A stretch of DNA of 33,610 bases, from assembly GCF_009936035.1 (NCBI RefSeq), contig NZ_QWEO01000033.1, forward strand, positions 1 through 33,610. Direction: 5' to 3'. Within the stretch, counting starts at the first letter, position 1. Each line of letters opens with the position of its first letter. Below, in pieces: positions 1 through 8,538 of the stretch. A program made the translations under genes and the position numbers. The stretch comes from Neglectibacter sp. X58. Lineage in GTDB: Bacteria; Bacillota; Clostridia; Oscillospirales; Acutalibacteraceae. The notes under the pieces were generated by a model, which was not told the origin of the DNA, ran no database searches, and worked only from the letters and a program-made list of their open reading frames with translations.

Positions 1-657
1 GAGCAGTATCAGCAGCTTTTGCTGGAAAGCCCGGGGTATCTGCGGATGTTCTGGAACTCGGTTTTGCTGGTGCTGCCAGTGCTCTTGGGCCAGTGTGTGC
101 TGGCTCCCCTGGCTGCATATGGGCTGGAAAATATACAATGGAAATACAAAGAAGCTATTTTCTTTATGTATATCATTGTCATGCTCATGCCCACCCAGAT
201 TCTGCTGGTGCCAAACTTCATTGTGGCAGGGTGGCTGAACATCCGGGAGTCTTACTTGGCCATACTTTTACCCGCGCTGTTCCATCCGCTGGGGGTGTTC
301 CTCATTCGCCAGCAGCTCAAGAACTTCCCCAAGGAGTGCATGGAGGCCGCGGCCCTGGACGGGGCGGGGGCCTGGCGCACGTATTGGTATGTGGTGCGGC
401 CCAACCTCAGCTCAGTGGTGGCGGCGCTGGTGGTGCTGCTGTTTGCGGATAACTGGAACATTGTGGATCAGGCGGTAGTTTTCATTAAGAATATCTATGA
501 CAACCCGCTGTCTGTGTATCTGGGCAACGTGGTGACAGGGGATCCGGGCATGTTCTTCGCGGTGTCGGTGTTCTATCTGATTCCGGCGCTGCTGGTGTTC
601 CTTTTGGGGCAGGATTATCTCACCGAGGGCATCGCGCTGTCCAGCGTGAAATCGTGA
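1..657 (+). CDS. Sugar ABC transporter permease (MalG type), 5'-truncated
   Basis: The frame is open from base 1, so the N-terminus lies outside the window; 218 residues are visible. Several hydrophobic membrane segments are seen, and the cytoplasmic loop carries the ABC-permease EAA motif (EAAALDGAGAWRTYW, from about fragment residue 115), which docks on the ATPase. The EAA sequence and the short C-terminal tail fit the CUT1 carbohydrate family (MalG/UgpE-like). The partner permease, binding protein and ATPase would lie upstream. The gene ends 12 nt before the next one and is probably co-transcribed with it. The substrate cannot be told. Confidence 0.9.
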   Translation, partial: EQYQQLLLESPGYLRMFWNSVLLVLPVLLGQCVLAPLAAYGLENIQWKYKEAIFFMYIIVMLMPTQILLVPNFIVAGWLNIRESYLAILLPALFHPLGVFLIRQQLKNFPKECMEAAALDGAGAWRTYWYVVRPNLSSVVAALVVLLFADNWNIVDQAVVFIKNIYDNPLSVYLGNVVTGDPGMFFAVSVFYLIPALLVFLLGQDYLTEGIALSSVKS

Positions 658-669
658 GGAGGCGGGAAC

Positions 670-1098
670 ATGAAAAGCAAGGGCAGGCATCATACGGTGC
701 AGGCAAGGCGGAAGCCGTCCAGGAAAACCTCCCGGATTGTATATTTGTGCATTGCGGCGGTATATTTCCTGGTGGTGGTGGGCGCCACAGCCTACAGCCT
801 CACAGCCTATCAGGAGCAGCTTCCCCAGGTGGAGCTGATAAAGCCGGACAGGGGACGGCTGCCCCCGGAGTGCCTTACAGACGGGCCTGATGGGAAAATC
901 ATGAACACAGTGGAGCGGCAAGAGGGGCCTTGGGGCCAGCGGTATGTGATTAAGCAACTGACTGTTTATGCCTATCAGGAGCTGCCGGAAGGGGGTTTCT
1001 TCGTATATGAGGCGGTGAGCAACGAAAATCCGGTGGTGCGCAGCACCACAGCGGACTTCTTGTGGGATGGCATGGAAGTATCCATCTCCCTGGAATGA
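670..1098 (+). CDS. Small membrane-anchored protein of unknown function
   Basis: The protein has 142 residues: a basic cytoplasmic N-terminus (about 1-22, rich in Arg/Lys), one hydrophobic segment (about 23-45), and an extracellular domain of about 95 residues with no motif I recognise. The start is set by a GAGGAGG-like Shine-Dalgarno just after the permease stop. Its place as last gene before a strong terminator suggests an accessory subunit of the upstream sugar importer, or simple operon membership; this is inference from position. The topology is N-in, single-pass. Confidence 0.75.
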   Translation: MKSKGRHHTVQARRKPSRKTSRIVYLCIAAVYFLVVVGATAYSLTAYQEQLPQVELIKPDRGRLPPECLTDGPDGKIMNTVERQEGPWGQRYVIKQLTVYAYQELPEGGFFVYEAVSNENPVVRSTTADFLWDGMEVSISLE

Positions 1099-1114
1099 GA
1101 AAATCTGCACTTTG

Positions 1115-1146
1115 AAAAAGGCGGGGCACAAGGCCCCGCCTTTTTT
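1115..1146 (+). terminator. Rho-independent terminator, probably bidirectional
   Basis: Stem GGCGGGGC (1120-1127) pairs with GCCCCGCC (1133-1140) around a 5-nt loop, followed by six T (1141-1146). Five A precede the stem, so it can also stop the convergent AraC-family gene. Confidence 0.93.
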
Positions 1147-1192
1147 GCTGCCTGCCAAACAGATTGGAAACAGTATTTTTGGCTGGATGCGG

Positions 1193-2035
1193 CTATTTTT
1201 TCACTACAGGCACCCACACCTCAAACTGGGCGTTTGCCGGATCCGGGTTCAGGTACACCTCTATGTCAGGGGCGTTGGCATACTCATAGCCAGAGGTGGG
1301 CAGCCATTCGGTGAAGATGCGGCGCTCCAGCTCCTGGATGGACTGGAAGGTGCCAGAGCCGCTGAAAATGGCCCAGGTGGCGGCGGGCACCACATAGCGT
1401 GTGAAGCCGGGGGCCTCCTGGGAAGAGGCAACGGCAATGTAATACTGCCAAGGCCCTTCGCTGTCCGTTACAGAAACGCCCAGCACCCCCATGGGCTGGC
1501 CCTCCATCAGGCCCAGCAGCCTTTGCAGGCTGCCGTTTTGGCTTGCCTCCTGCCATTTGGCAGGCAGGATTTCAAAGTTGCGCTCTAAATCCCGCTCGAT
1601 GGGTACGCACACCCCCAGGATGGGGAAGGCTTCCTTCTTCTCCAGACGGTATTCCATTTCATCCGCTCCTTTTATAGTGATTTTAAACGAGATGGGCGGA
1701 TAGGAGCGGACGGTAGCGCCGCTGCTTTTCACAGCGGAGGGGGCAATGCCATGGACAGACTGGAAGGCCCGGTTGAAGGCTGTGGGGGAATTGTATCCGA
1801 AACGGCCTGCCACGTCAATGATTTTCTCCCCGTTTTGCAGGCAGACCGCTGCCAGGGACATCCGGCGCCTGCGCACGTATTCCGACAGGGACACGCCTGC
1901 CAGATAGCCAAACATGCGCTGGAAATGGTAAGGGGAGCAGCAGGCAATGCGGCCTAGCTGCTCATAATCCACCTGCTCTTCCAGGTGCCCCTCCAGATAT
2001 TCCATAGCACTGTTTAACTGTTTTACCCATTCCAT
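1193..2035 (-). CDS. AraC-family regulator with GyrI-like effector-binding domain
   Basis: The protein has 280 residues. The N-terminal ~105 residues form an AraC/XylS double helix-turn-helix; the second-helix signature is visible as AGRFGYNSPTAFNRAF and the first as LGRIACCSPYHFQRMF. The C-terminal ~150 residues resemble the GyrI/SOUL-like small-molecule-binding domain seen in SbmC/Rob-type regulators (ending with the ...IEVYLNPDP... strand). I chose the ATG at 2035 because GAGGTG lies 8 nt upstream and relatives begin with MEW; an ATG at 2065 is in frame, but the good ribosome site lies inside that longer version. It points away from the peptide transporter; the target is unknown. Confidence 0.88.
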   Translation of the reverse strand: MEWVKQLNSAMEYLEGHLEEQVDYEQLGRIACCSPYHFQRMFGYLAGVSLSEYVRRRRMSLAAVCLQNGEKIIDVAGRFGYNSPTAFNRAFQSVHGIAPSAVKSSGATVRSYPPISFKITIKGADEMEYRLEKKEAFPILGVCVPIERDLERNFEILPAKWQEASQNGSLQRLLGLMEGQPMGVLGVSVTDSEGPWQYYIAVASSQEAPGFTRYVVPAATWAIFSGSGTFQSIQELERRIFTEWLPTSGYEYANAPDIEVYLNPDPANAQFEVWVPVVKK

Positions 2036-2158
2036 ATCCAATGCACCTCGTTTCTCAGAAGCCATGCCGATCCTGCCGGCTGTGGCTTTTTCTATTTTAT
2101 CCGGGATTTGGGGCCTTGTCCTCTCCGTCTGTGACCGGAAAAGAGAGCCTGCCTTCTA

Positions 2159-2362
2159 GGGCTTGTTTGAAAAATCGTAAACACCGTCTTTTTGCCCCAA
2201 ACGGGTGGTTTCTGTGTTGGAAATCCTCGACGAGGCGAAAACATTCCGTAAACGGAATGTTCAGCCTGTCTAAACGCATGTATATGTTTGCGGTTCATCC
2301 GCCTTGAAACCGCTCCCTTTGGAACAAAAATTCCGGCACTTCCTCTATTTTCAAACAAGCCC
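2159..2362. mobile_element. MITE-like element with 15-bp inverted termini and TA flanks
   Basis: GGGCTTGTTTGAAAA at 2159-2173 is exactly repeated in inverse at 2348-2362, and both outer edges are flanked by TA (2157-2158 and 2363-2364). That is the target duplication expected of IS630/Tc1-mariner-type transposition. The 204-bp interior has no credible gene but holds two more palindromes: AACATTCCGT with its complement at 2240-2261, and CCTCG-A-CGAGG at 2225-2235. The assignment to a family is inference; no transposase is present. Confidence 0.7.
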
Positions 2363-2452
2363 TATGGAGCATTATAAGGCAGGAGGGGAAAATCCGCAAG
2401 GCCGGAGGCGGGGGATGCTTTGGAAAATGATGGAAAGTGCAAAAACGTTTTT

Positions 2453-2480
2453 TCTACATTTTGGGTGTGATTGCTATAAT
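2453..2480 (+). promoter_or_regulatory. Promoter for the peptide-transporter operon
   Basis: The -35 is TCTACA (2453-2458), followed by a 16-bp spacer and a perfect TATAAT (2475-2480) preceded by TGC, an extended -10. Transcription would start near 2487, giving a leader of about 325 nt before the lipoprotein gene. The leader (2487-2812) contains a small dyad, ATGTGC/GCACAT (2554-2578), but no riboswitch class I can name. Confidence 0.6.
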
Positions 2481-2812
2481 ACCTGCGATAATTTGTCGGT
2501 TTATCTATGGGGTTTGTCTAAATATTGAAGAAATAGTCACTTGATTATCGCAAATGTGCGTGGTAAACTAATGCACATAGAAATAACGTTATAGTCAAAC
2601 GCAAGCCCGGGCCGCTGCAAAATGGCCGGCTGCTTTGGCTGGGCACAGGGTTAGAGCTTGTGTGTATAACCGAAAGGGCCGCCCAGAATGGCGGTTTGCA
2701 GGCTATGGATACAAGTTCTGAGGAAGGGGGCGCATAATAAGTCACAGGACAAACAGCTTGACTGGGAAAACAAAAGAAAGCTTTTATTTTCAAAAGGTAT
2801 AGGAGGAGAACC

Positions 2813-4447
2813 ATGATACGGAAATGTACCGCGCTGGTGCTGGTACTGGCGCTGCTGCTGGCCCTTGCGGGCTGCGGGCAGAAGGCGCCGGAAAGCTCCG
2901 GGGCAGAATCAAAGGCAGAATCGAAAGCAGAGTCCAAGGCAAACTCCCAGGCGGCGGAAAGCAAAGAGCCGGCTTCCTCGCAGGCTTCTGAAAGCAGCGG
3001 CGGCGTGCTGCGCATTGTCACAGCGGGCAAAGGCTCGGGCATCGGGTTCCCTGCGGGCTTCATCGGGTATTACGAGCGGATTTACTCTGACCCGGCTTTG
3101 GAATCTTTGGCCCGCATTGGAGAGGACAAGTCCAGCGTGGAGCCTTGGCTTGCAGAGGAGATCACCGTTGACGCGGAAGCCCTGGAGATGAAGGTGACCC
3201 TGCGGGAGGGCATCAGCTTTAGCGACGGCACCCCCTTTAACGCAGACGCAGTGGTGAAAAACTGGGGCTATTACGTGGAGAACGGCTCCAACCGCTTTAA
3301 GAACGTGGAAAGCTTTGAGGCCACCGGGGAATATGAGGTGACGGCAAAGCTGACAGAATATGACAACAGCACCATTTTGAACACCTGCGTGGAGGGCGGC
3401 TGGATGGTTTCCCCCACCTTCTATGAAGAAAACGGCGACGATGTGGTGTACACCACTCCTGTGGGCACCGGGCCGTTTGTGTGCGAAAGCAGCAACCTGG
3501 ACAGCGAAATTATCTATAAGAAAAACGAGAACTACTGGCAGGAAGGCAAGCCCTACCTGGACGGCATTGAGATTACCCTGTGCTCTGACTCTACCACAGC
3601 CATGACCATCTTTAAGAGCGGGGACGCGGACATTATTTTGTTCCCCGACACCACCCAGGCACAGGAGCTGCTGGAGGCGGGCTATCACATGCTGGGCAGC
3701 GCGGACGCTTACTTCCCCTCCACCTCCGGCTTCACCTTCTCCAGCGGCGTGGAAGGCAGCCCTGTCAGCAATCCGGATGTGCGCAAGGCCATCTGCTACG
3801 CCATCGACTCTGAGGCCATTGTGGAGGCTTTGGGGGGCGACTTGTACCAGTATACCAACCAACTGGCAGTGCCTGGCTCTGAAACCTACAACGACCAGGT
3901 GGCAGGCTACTCCTATGACCCGGAAAAGGCCAAGGAGCTTTTGAAAAGCGCGGGCTACGGGGACGGCCTGACCATTAAGGCCACTGGATCCGGGGCCGGA
4001 GCGGAATCCTTCTTCACCCTGGTGCAGGCGTATCTGGCAGAGGTGGGAGTCACCCTGGAAATTGACCTGGTGGACTCCGCTGTGTATAACGCCAAGCGCA
4101 TGGTGGCTGGCGACGACAATTATGACGGCCTGATCATTTTGCAGGGCGCGGCAGTGAAGGAGCGGTATTTCGACATGTTTGGCGAAAGCCCCACCCACTA
4201 TGCCCGCAGCATGGCCCAGTATGACGATGTGAACAGCCTGATGGACGTGATTAAGTTCTCCACCGACGAGGAGGAAGTACACACAGCCCTGATGGATTTC
4301 CAGACAAAGATTATTGACGACTATTGCCTGATAAAGCCCATGTATATTTCCGGATACCTTATGTTTGCCACAGACAGCGTGGCAGACAGCGGCCTGATGG
4401 AAACCCACAAGGGGTGGTGGACGCCTGCCGACTGCAAACTGCAATAA
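2813..4447 (+). CDS. Substrate-binding lipoprotein of peptide/nickel-type ABC importer
   Basis: The protein has 544 residues. It has a signal peptide with lipobox LALAGC (cleavage before Cys at about residue 21), then a low-complexity Ala/Glu/Ser/Lys tether (about 22-65). The rest is a SBP_bac_5 (DppA/OppA family) body, with the usual region of the form GISFSDGTPFNADAVV near residue 130 and GTGPFVCES near 220. It would sit outside the membrane on a diacylglyceryl Cys and deliver ligand to the permeases that follow. The start has an excellent GGAGGAG site 5 nt upstream. Length is typical of the family. The ligand (peptide, opine, sugar or metal complex) cannot be deduced. Confidence 0.93.
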   Translation: MIRKCTALVLVLALLLALAGCGQKAPESSGAESKAESKAESKANSQAAESKEPASSQASESSGGVLRIVTAGKGSGIGFPAGFIGYYERIYSDPALESLARIGEDKSSVEPWLAEEITVDAEALEMKVTLREGISFSDGTPFNADAVVKNWGYYVENGSNRFKNVESFEATGEYEVTAKLTEYDNSTILNTCVEGGWMVSPTFYEENGDDVVYTTPVGTGPFVCESSNLDSEIIYKKNENYWQEGKPYLDGIEITLCSDSTTAMTIFKSGDADIILFPDTTQAQELLEAGYHMLGSADAYFPSTSGFTFSSGVEGSPVSNPDVRKAICYAIDSEAIVEALGGDLYQYTNQLAVPGSETYNDQVAGYSYDPEKAKELLKSAGYGDGLTIKATGSGAGAESFFTLVQAYLAEVGVTLEIDLVDSAVYNAKRMVAGDDNYDGLIILQGAAVKERYFDMFGESPTHYARSMAQYDDVNSLMDVIKFSTDEEEVHTALMDFQTKIIDDYCLIKPMYISGYLMFATDSVADSGLMETHKGWWTPADCKLQ

Positions 4448-4505
4448 GGCAGGAAGCATATATCTATTGTTTAGGACAAAGGCAAGGCGCCTCTTGTAAG
4501 CAGGG

Positions 4506-4531
4506 AGCGGGGCAGGCACATGCCCCGCTTT
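4506..4531 (+). terminator. Hairpin between binding protein and permease genes
   Basis: AGCGGGGCA (4506-4514) pairs perfectly with TGCCCCGCT (4521-4529) over a 6-nt loop, with only a short T run after it. It probably acts as a partial terminator or mRNA-stabilising stem, so that the binding protein is made in excess over the permeases. The remaining 120 bp to the next gene hold a second weaker dyad (CCGGCA 4582-4587 / TGCCGG 4603-4608). Confidence 0.55.
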
Positions 4532-4652
4532 CCCTTAGGATCCCGCTTTGCAGCCCTTGGCCCGCGTCCTGGGGCGGTGTTCCGGCATCCGCGCCTTTGA
4601 GGTGCCGGAGGGGATCCGGCTTACAGACTGCATATAACGGAAAGGTGACGCC

Positions 4653-5597
4653 ATGTATAAGTATATCGGAAAACGCATTCTGCAAATGTTTTTAGCCCTT
4701 TTCCTTATCTCTATCTTTGTGTTCGCGCTGCTGCAAATGATACCGGGCGACCCTGTATACGCCATGCTGGGGGATGAGATTTCCATTGAACGGCACGACC
4801 AGGTGTACAGGGAGATGCGGCTGGACAGGCCCCTGCCGGAGCAGTATGGCGCGTGGATGAAGGACTTTGCCCAGGGCAACATGGGCTATTCCTTCAGCTA
4901 CCGCAAGCCTGTGTCAGAGCTGGTGGCGGCAAGGCTGCCCACCACCATGTACCTGGGGGTGATTTCCTCCATTGTGTCTGTGGTGCTGGGGGTGCTGTTC
5001 GGCGCGGTGACGGCGGTGAAACGGGGGACGTGGATTGACAACGTGGTGACAGTTATCTCCAACATTGGCCTTGCCACCCCTATTTTCTGGCTGGGCATCC
5101 TGCTGGTGCTGGTGTTTTCCCTGAACCTGGGCTGGCTGCCCTCCAATGGGTTTACCTTCCCCTGGGAGGACTTGGGGATGAGCCTGAAGCAAACCATTAT
5201 GCCGGTTATCTGCATGTCCATCGGAGGCATTGCCTCCTACACCCGGCAGAGCCGCTCCAGTATGCTGGAGGTTATCCGCCAGGACTACATCCGCACAGCC
5301 CGCTCCAAGGGCCTGCCGGAGGGGCGCATTATCTGGAAGCACGCCTTGAAAAACGCCCTTATCCCCATCCTCACCCTGATTGCCGTTACCCTGCGCAACA
5401 CCATTGCCGGGGCCGCGGTGATTGAGAACGTGTTCAACATAAACGGCATGGGGAGCCTGATGGTGCAGTGCATCACAAAGCGGGACTTCCAGCTTGTGCA
5501 GGCGTGCATCCTGCTGCTGTCCGCCGTTACCTGCGTGTGCAACCTGCTGGTGGACATTGCCTATGCCTATGTGGATCCCCGGATCCGGCTGCAGTAA
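4653..5597 (+). CDS. ABC importer permease, DppB/OppB type
   Basis: The protein has 314 residues with the family's N-terminal signature (YIGKRILQMF then LLQMIPGDP) and about six membrane segments. The binding-protein-dependent transport loop is ARSKGLPEGRIIWKHALKN (about residues 214-232), and the end is VDPRIR. It forms the translocation pore with the DppC-type partner. The ATG has an AAGGTGA-type ribosome site. The next gene starts 14 nt downstream. Confidence 0.95.
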   Translation: MYKYIGKRILQMFLALFLISIFVFALLQMIPGDPVYAMLGDEISIERHDQVYREMRLDRPLPEQYGAWMKDFAQGNMGYSFSYRKPVSELVAARLPTTMYLGVISSIVSVVLGVLFGAVTAVKRGTWIDNVVTVISNIGLATPIFWLGILLVLVFSLNLGWLPSNGFTFPWEDLGMSLKQTIMPVICMSIGGIASYTRQSRSSMLEVIRQDYIRTARSKGLPEGRIIWKHALKNALIPILTLIAVTLRNTIAGAAVIENVFNINGMGSLMVQCITKRDFQLVQACILLLSAVTCVCNLLVDIAYAYVDPRIRLQ

Positions 5598-5611
5598 AGG
5601 GGGAGAGCAGA

Positions 5612-6457
5612 GTGAAAAAAGCGAAAAGATTTTTCAGTGTCCTGTTCGGCAGGAAGATTGTGCTGGCAGCGGCTGTGGTAGTCCTGTTTTTCCTGGTTTG
5701 CGCCATAGCTTCCCCTCTCCTCTCGCCTTACGACCCCAATGCCATTGACCTGAAAAGCATCCTGGAAGGCCCTTCCGGGGAGCACATTTTCGGCACAGAC
5801 CAGCATGGGCGGGATTTGTTCAGCCGCATTGTGTACGGCTCCCGCATGGCGTTCCTCATTGGCGTGCTGGCGGTGCTGGTGGCGGCGGTGGTGGGCGTGG
5901 CCATAGGCCTTGCGGCAGGCTATTTCGGCGGGGCTGTGGACAATGTGCTCATGCGCCTGATTGAGGCGGAGATGTCCATCCCGGGCATTATGCTGGCCCT
6001 GGCCTTGGTTGCCACCTTTGGCAAGAGCGTGGGGATGCTCATTTTCATCCTGGGCTTTTCCGCCATACCGCCCTATGCCAGGATGATGCGCGCCCAGGTG
6101 CTTTCGGTGCGGGAGCTGGACTATGTGGCGGCTAGCCGCATTATTGGCAGCGGGGATTTGCGCACCATGCTGCGCCACGTGTTCCCCAACTGTCTGTCCC
6201 CCATTATTGTGCTGATGTCCCAGAGCATTGGGGGCACCATCCTGGCGGAGGCCTCTTTAAGCTATCTGGGGGCGGGCATTATGCCTCCCACAGCCTCCTG
6301 GGGGAAGATGGTCAGCGAAGGCTACCAGTATCTGACAACAGCGCCCCTGTTTGCCCTTTTGCCCGGGGTGGCGGTTATCCTGCTGGTGCTTTCCTTCAAC
6401 ATTCTGGGCGACGGCCTGCGGGACGCCCTGGACCCCCATATGCGGGGAAATATATAA
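5612..6457 (+). CDS. ABC importer permease, DppC/OppC type
   Basis: The protein has 281 residues starting with GTG at 5612, fixed by the AGGGGGAGA site just upstream; longer in-frame starts overlap the previous gene and lack such a site. The N-terminal DppC signature (FGTDQHGRDLFSRIVYGSR) sits near residues 58-76. Five to six membrane segments surround the EAA-type loop (AASRIIGSGDLRTMLRH, about residue 170). It is the second pore subunit of the importer. Confidence 0.95.
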   Translation: MKKAKRFFSVLFGRKIVLAAAVVVLFFLVCAIASPLLSPYDPNAIDLKSILEGPSGEHIFGTDQHGRDLFSRIVYGSRMAFLIGVLAVLVAAVVGVAIGLAAGYFGGAVDNVLMRLIEAEMSIPGIMLALALVATFGKSVGMLIFILGFSAIPPYARMMRAQVLSVRELDYVAASRIIGSGDLRTMLRHVFPNCLSPIIVLMSQSIGGTILAEASLSYLGAGIMPPTASWGKMVSEGYQYLTTAPLFALLPGVAVILLVLSFNILGDGLRDALDPHMRGNI

Positions 6458-6469
6458 GGAGGTGGGGAT

Positions 6470-8479
6470 ATGGCAGAGCATTTGTTACAGGTAGACCATC
6501 TCCAAACCGTGTTCCACACCCGGGAAGCCCTGGTGCGGGCGGTGGACGACGTGTCCTTTACTGTGGACAAGGGGGAAATCGTCAGCATTGTGGGGGAAAG
6601 CGGCAGCGGGAAGTCTGTTTCCATGTTAAGCGTTTTGCAGCTTATCCAGATGCCCCCGGGGGAGATTAAGGGAGGGCAGGCCCTGTTTGAAGGGAAGGAT
6701 CTGCTGGCCCTGAAGCCCGGCAGCGAGGAGCTGCGGCAGGTGCGGGGCGGGAAAATCTCTATGATTTTCCAGGAGCCTATGACCTCTTTAAACCCGGTGC
6801 TTACGGTGGGGGATCAGATTATGGAATCGGTTATCCTCCACCTGGGGTATGGGAAAAAGGAGGCCAGGGCCAGGGCCTTGGAGCTTTTGGAGCTGGTGGG
6901 CATTCCCGACGGGGAGGAGCGGCTGGGGTATTACCCGGTGCAGTTCAGCGGCGGCATGCGCCAGCGGATTATGATTGCCATGGCCATGGCCAGCAACCCC
7001 AAGATACTCATTGCGGACGAGGCCACCACCGCCCTGGACGTGACCACCCAGGAGCAGATTCTGGACCTGCTGCGGGACATTGTGCGCAAAACCGGCACGT
7101 CCCTGATTATCATCACCCACAACCTGAGCGTGGTGGCCCGGTATGCCGACCGCATTTACGTGATGTACGCGGGGAACGTGGTGGAAAGGGGCACAACGGA
7201 GGAGCTGTTCGCTTCCCCTGCCCACCCCTACACCCGGGGGCTGCTCCAGGCCATCCCCCGGCTGGACGGGGACAAGAGCCGGCCCCTTGTCGCCATTGAG
7301 GGGATGCCCTTGAACCCTGCCAAAAAGGACGGGCACTGCCCCTTCCTGCCCCGCTGCCGCTATGCGGGGAAGGCCTGCCGGGAAAAGCCCATGCCGCCCA
7401 TGGAGGATATAAGCCCCACCCATGGGGCCGCCTGCTGGCAGGGGGCGCTGGAAGAGGCGGGAAAAGCGGCGGGAGGCGAGGGAGCTTTTTCGGAAAAGAA
7501 TTTGGGGGAGGTGCTGCTTTCTGTCAGCCACGTGAAAAAGTTCTACCCCGTTTACAAGGGGGTGCTGCGCAAGAAGGTGGCGGACGTGAAGGCTTTGGAC
7601 GACGTGACCTTTTCCCTGCGGGCCGGGGAGACTGTGGGCCTGGTGGGGGAAAGCGGCTGCGGCAAAACCACTCTGGCAAAGTCCATCCTGTGCCTCCACG
7701 AGATTACGGAGGGGGAAATCCTCTTTGAGGGGAAGGACATCACCCGGCTGAAAAAAAGCGCTGTGCGCCCCCTGCGCCGGGACATCCAGTTTATTTTCCA
7801 AGACCCCTACGGCTCTTTGGATCCCCGCCAGACAGCGGGAAGCATTGTGGGGGAGGTGCTGAAGGTGAACCGCCTTGTGTCCTCCAAGGAGGAATATGAC
7901 AAGCGGGTGGTGGAGCTGTTCGAGGCGGTGGGGGTTGACCCGGCCCTGCGGGACAGGATGCCCCACGAGTTCTCCGGGGGCCAGCGCCAGAGGCTGGGCA
8001 TTGCCAGGGCTTTGGCCTCAAACCCCAGGCTGGTGATATGCGACGAGCCGATTTCCGCCCTGGACGTATCCATTCAGGCCCAGATTATCAACCTGCTTAT
8101 AGAGCTGCAGAAAAAGCGGGGCCTCACCTACCTGTTCATTGCCCACGACCTTTCTGTGGTCAGGCACATCAGCGACCGCATTGTGGTGATGTATCTGGGC
8201 AAGGTGGTGGAGGTGTCCCCCTGGCAGGAGCTGTATGAAAACCCCCGGCACCCTTACACCAGGGCGCTGCTGTCCGCCATTCCCATTCCAGACCCGGAGG
8301 TGGAAATGCAGCGGGGCCGCTCCTCCTTCCAGGGAGAGGTGCCAAGCCTTTTGAACCGCCCCGCGGGCTGCGTGTTCCACACCCGCTGCCCCTATAAGAC
8401 GGAGCGCTGCGAAAAAGAAGAGCCCCAGCTTCAGGACAGGGGCGCGGGCCATCTGTGCGCCTGCTTCCACAGGACATGA
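6470..8479 (+). CDS. Fused double ATPase of peptide importer (DppD-DppF fusion)
   Basis: The 669 residues make two complete nucleotide-binding domains in one chain. The first has Walker A GESGSGKS (42-49), signature SGGMRQ (160-165), Walker B ILIADE (about 179-184), and the oligopeptide-transporter Cys cluster CPFLPRCRYAGKAC. The second has Walker A GESGCGKT (393-400), signature SGGQRQ (502-507), Walker B LVICDE, and its own cluster CVFHTRCPYKTERC. Both sets of catalytic residues look intact. In most bacteria these are two proteins (DppD and DppF); fused forms are known, and this one replaces both. ATP hydrolysis powers uptake through the preceding permeases. Gap from the previous gene is 12 nt. 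Confidence 0.95.
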   Translation: MAEHLLQVDHLQTVFHTREALVRAVDDVSFTVDKGEIVSIVGESGSGKSVSMLSVLQLIQMPPGEIKGGQALFEGKDLLALKPGSEELRQVRGGKISMIFQEPMTSLNPVLTVGDQIMESVILHLGYGKKEARARALELLELVGIPDGEERLGYYPVQFSGGMRQRIMIAMAMASNPKILIADEATTALDVTTQEQILDLLRDIVRKTGTSLIIITHNLSVVARYADRIYVMYAGNVVERGTTEELFASPAHPYTRGLLQAIPRLDGDKSRPLVAIEGMPLNPAKKDGHCPFLPRCRYAGKACREKPMPPMEDISPTHGAACWQGALEEAGKAAGGEGAFSEKNLGEVLLSVSHVKKFYPVYKGVLRKKVADVKALDDVTFSLRAGETVGLVGESGCGKTTLAKSILCLHEITEGEILFEGKDITRLKKSAVRPLRRDIQFIFQDPYGSLDPRQTAGSIVGEVLKVNRLVSSKEEYDKRVVELFEAVGVDPALRDRMPHEFSGGQRQRLGIARALASNPRLVICDEPISALDVSIQAQIINLLIELQKKRGLTYLFIAHDLSVVRHISDRIVVMYLGKVVEVSPWQELYENPRHPYTRALLSAIPIPDPEVEMQRGRSSFQGEVPSLLNRPAGCVFHTRCPYKTERCEKEEPQLQDRGAGHLCACFHRT

Positions 8480-8495
8480 GGGGCCATGAGGCCCC
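8480..8495 (+). other. Small GC hairpin between ATPase and MFS genes
   Basis: GGGGCC-ATGA-GGCCCC forms a six-pair stem immediately after the ATPase stop codon. No T run follows, so it is not a full terminator; it may set relative expression or mRNA stability. Confidence 0.4.
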
Positions 8496-8538
8496 GGGGG
8501 CGCGGCGCCCGGTAAAAACACAGAAAGGAGGAACGCTT

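Noticed and set aside
2909-4519. 536-residue minus-strand frame opposite the lipoprotein gene
   Set aside because: A shadow frame in GC-rich DNA; the His/Val/Gly-rich content has no family resemblance, and the plus strand is a clear SBP.
6788-7966. 392-residue minus-strand frame opposite the fused ATPase
   Set aside because: Shadow of a well-supported ABC ATPase; low-complexity translation, no start signal.
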